Of a DNA stretch of 57,110 nucleotides, positions 56,262 through 57,110 are shown in pieces. This stretch comes from Candidatus Parcubacteria bacterium. GTDB lineage: Bacteria; Patescibacteriota; Saccharimonadia; Saccharimonadales; 2-12-FULL-41-12. The notes under the pieces are model-generated. The model saw only the letters and a list, made by a program, of their open reading frames with translations. It ran no database searches and was not told the DNA's origin. The position numbers and the translations under genes are program-made. Positions within the stretch are counted from its first letter, which is position 1, and each line of letters opens with the position of its first letter. The stretch spans positions 1 through 57,110 of the forward strand of contig JAHWKM010000006.1 of NCBI GenBank assembly GCA_019347895.1, written 5' to 3'.

Positions 56262-57110
56262 ATGAGTAAATTTATATTAAAAAGCGGGTTTAAGCCGACC
56301 GGGGATCAGCCGGCGGCGATTGCCGCGTTAACTGGCGGCTTGGATAACGATGAGAAAAATCAGACGCTGCTTGGCGTAACAGGCTCGGGCAAAACTTTTT
56401 CTATGGCTAATGTGGTGGCAAACGTGCAAAAGCCTACCTTGGTTTTATGCCATAACAAAACTCTGGCCGCTCAGCTATATTCAGAATTTAAGCAGTTTTT
56501 CCCTGACAATGCGGTGCATTATTTCGTGAGTTATTTTGATTATTACCAGCCGGAAGCCTATATGCCCAGAAGCGATACTTATATTGAAAAAGACTCGCAG
56601 ATAAACGAGGAGATAGACCGGTTGCGCCATGCTGCTACCTCGTCGCTTTTAAGCCGCCGGGACGTGCTGATAGTGGCCAGCGTCAGCTGTATTTACGGCA
56701 TAGGTTCTGTCGAGGATTACGGTGATATGGCGGTGGTTGTCAGTGTCGGCGAGATTCGCAAGCGCGACAAGCTATTAAGGCATTTGACAGACATTCAATA
56801 CCAGCGAAACGACGTAGATTTTCACCGTGCTACCTTTCGGGTTCGCGGCGATGTGGTCGATGTTTTCCCGGCTGGCGAGGAAATGGCTTACCGCGTGGAA
56901 TTTTTTGGCGATGAAATCGAGAAGATAACCCAGATCGACTCGCTGACAGGCGAAATTACCAAAAAACTGGACCAGCTGAAGGTTTATCCGGGAAGCCACT
57001 ATGTCACGCCTGAGCAAAAACTTAAGGTAGCGCTTGGCAAAATCGAAACCGAGCTGGACCAGAGGCTAGCGTACTTTAAAAGCAACGGAAAGTTATTGGA
57101 AGCCCAGCGG
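56262..57110 (+). CDS. uvrB: UvrB excinuclease subunit (3' truncated by window edge)
   Basis: The damage-verifying helicase of nucleotide excision repair. The first 283 residues are present: Walker [18 protein letters not shown] near residue 40, [18 protein letters not shown], the beta-hairpin region [20 protein letters not shown], and [17 protein letters not shown]. The end of the reading frame is cut by the window. TGCTAGAAT ends 7 nt before the ATG with no Shine-Dalgarno, a strong leaderless candidate. Confidence 0.97.
   Translation, partial: MSKFILKSGFKPTGDQPAAIAALTGGLDNDEKNQTLLGVTGSGKTFSMANVVANVQKPTLVLCHNKTLAAQLYSEFKQFFPDNAVHYFVSYFDYYQPEAYMPRSDTYIEKDSQINEEIDRLRHAATSSLLSRRDVLIVASVSCIYGIGSVEDYGDMAVVVSVGEIRKRDKLLRHLTDIQYQRNDVDFHRATFRVRGDVVDVFPAGEEMAYRVEFFGDEIEKITQIDSLTGEITKKLDQLKVYPGSHYVTPEQKLKVALGKIETELDQRLAYFKSNGKLLEAQR

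Overview
The window reads as chromosome of a Candidate Phyla Radiation (Patescibacteria) bacterium, most like a Saccharibacteria relative. The assignment is inference, based on a split transketolase, a compact sugar-phosphate cluster lacking most other anabolism, small CPR-type DUF proteins (DUF5665- and DUF5674-like), many short membrane or secreted proteins of unknown function, and UGA used as a normal stop. Genes are tightly packed on both strands. Many starts have no Shine-Dalgarno but carry an extended -10 box (TGnTAnnnT) 6-10 nt before the start codon, which suggests widespread leaderless mRNAs.

1-11.3 kb is a cell-envelope region. It holds a 5'-truncated membrane-anchored protein, an MscS channel, a CHAP hydrolase, an LCP ligase and a prepilin-like/coiled-coil secreted pair. 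Its centre is a three-gene operon: a cellulose-synthase-like GT2, an HlyD-like adaptor and a membrane-anchored GH81 endo-beta-1,3-glucanase. This looks like a synthase-plus-editing-hydrolase cassette for an extracellular glucan. A 118-bp MITE-like element with a 9-bp target duplication follows at 11.4 kb.

11.5-25.6 kb is accessory: an erythromycin-esterase-like protein with a phosphoribosyltransferase, a homocysteine methyltransferase with a single-domain response regulator, small unknowns, a DrrAB-type ABC exporter, PAP2 and membrane proteins, a cyclopropane-fatty-acid synthase and a GNAT. The 20-25 kb part holds three copies of a palindromic intergenic repeat, an intact tRNA-Gln and an orphan 5' half of that tRNA.

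25.6-43 kb holds a GGDEF protein, metK under a SAM-I-type riboswitch, CorA, TypA behind a terminator-like leader hairpin, an MFS exporter with an apparent CTG start, and a Fur-family regulator divergent from a ZIP metal permease with three similar palindromes between them. RmuC, a GH63-like hydrolase, YajQ, the pheS-pheT operon and an FKBP isomerase follow.

43-57 kb holds glutaredoxin with a thioredoxin-reductase-like enzyme, an FNR-type oxidoreductase, glycerophosphodiesterase and pyrophosphatase. Next comes a co-directional central-carbon run (gap, rpiB, rpe-like, transketolase N and C subunits, class II aldolase, PfkB kinase), which links triose and pentose phosphates. The window ends in uvrB.
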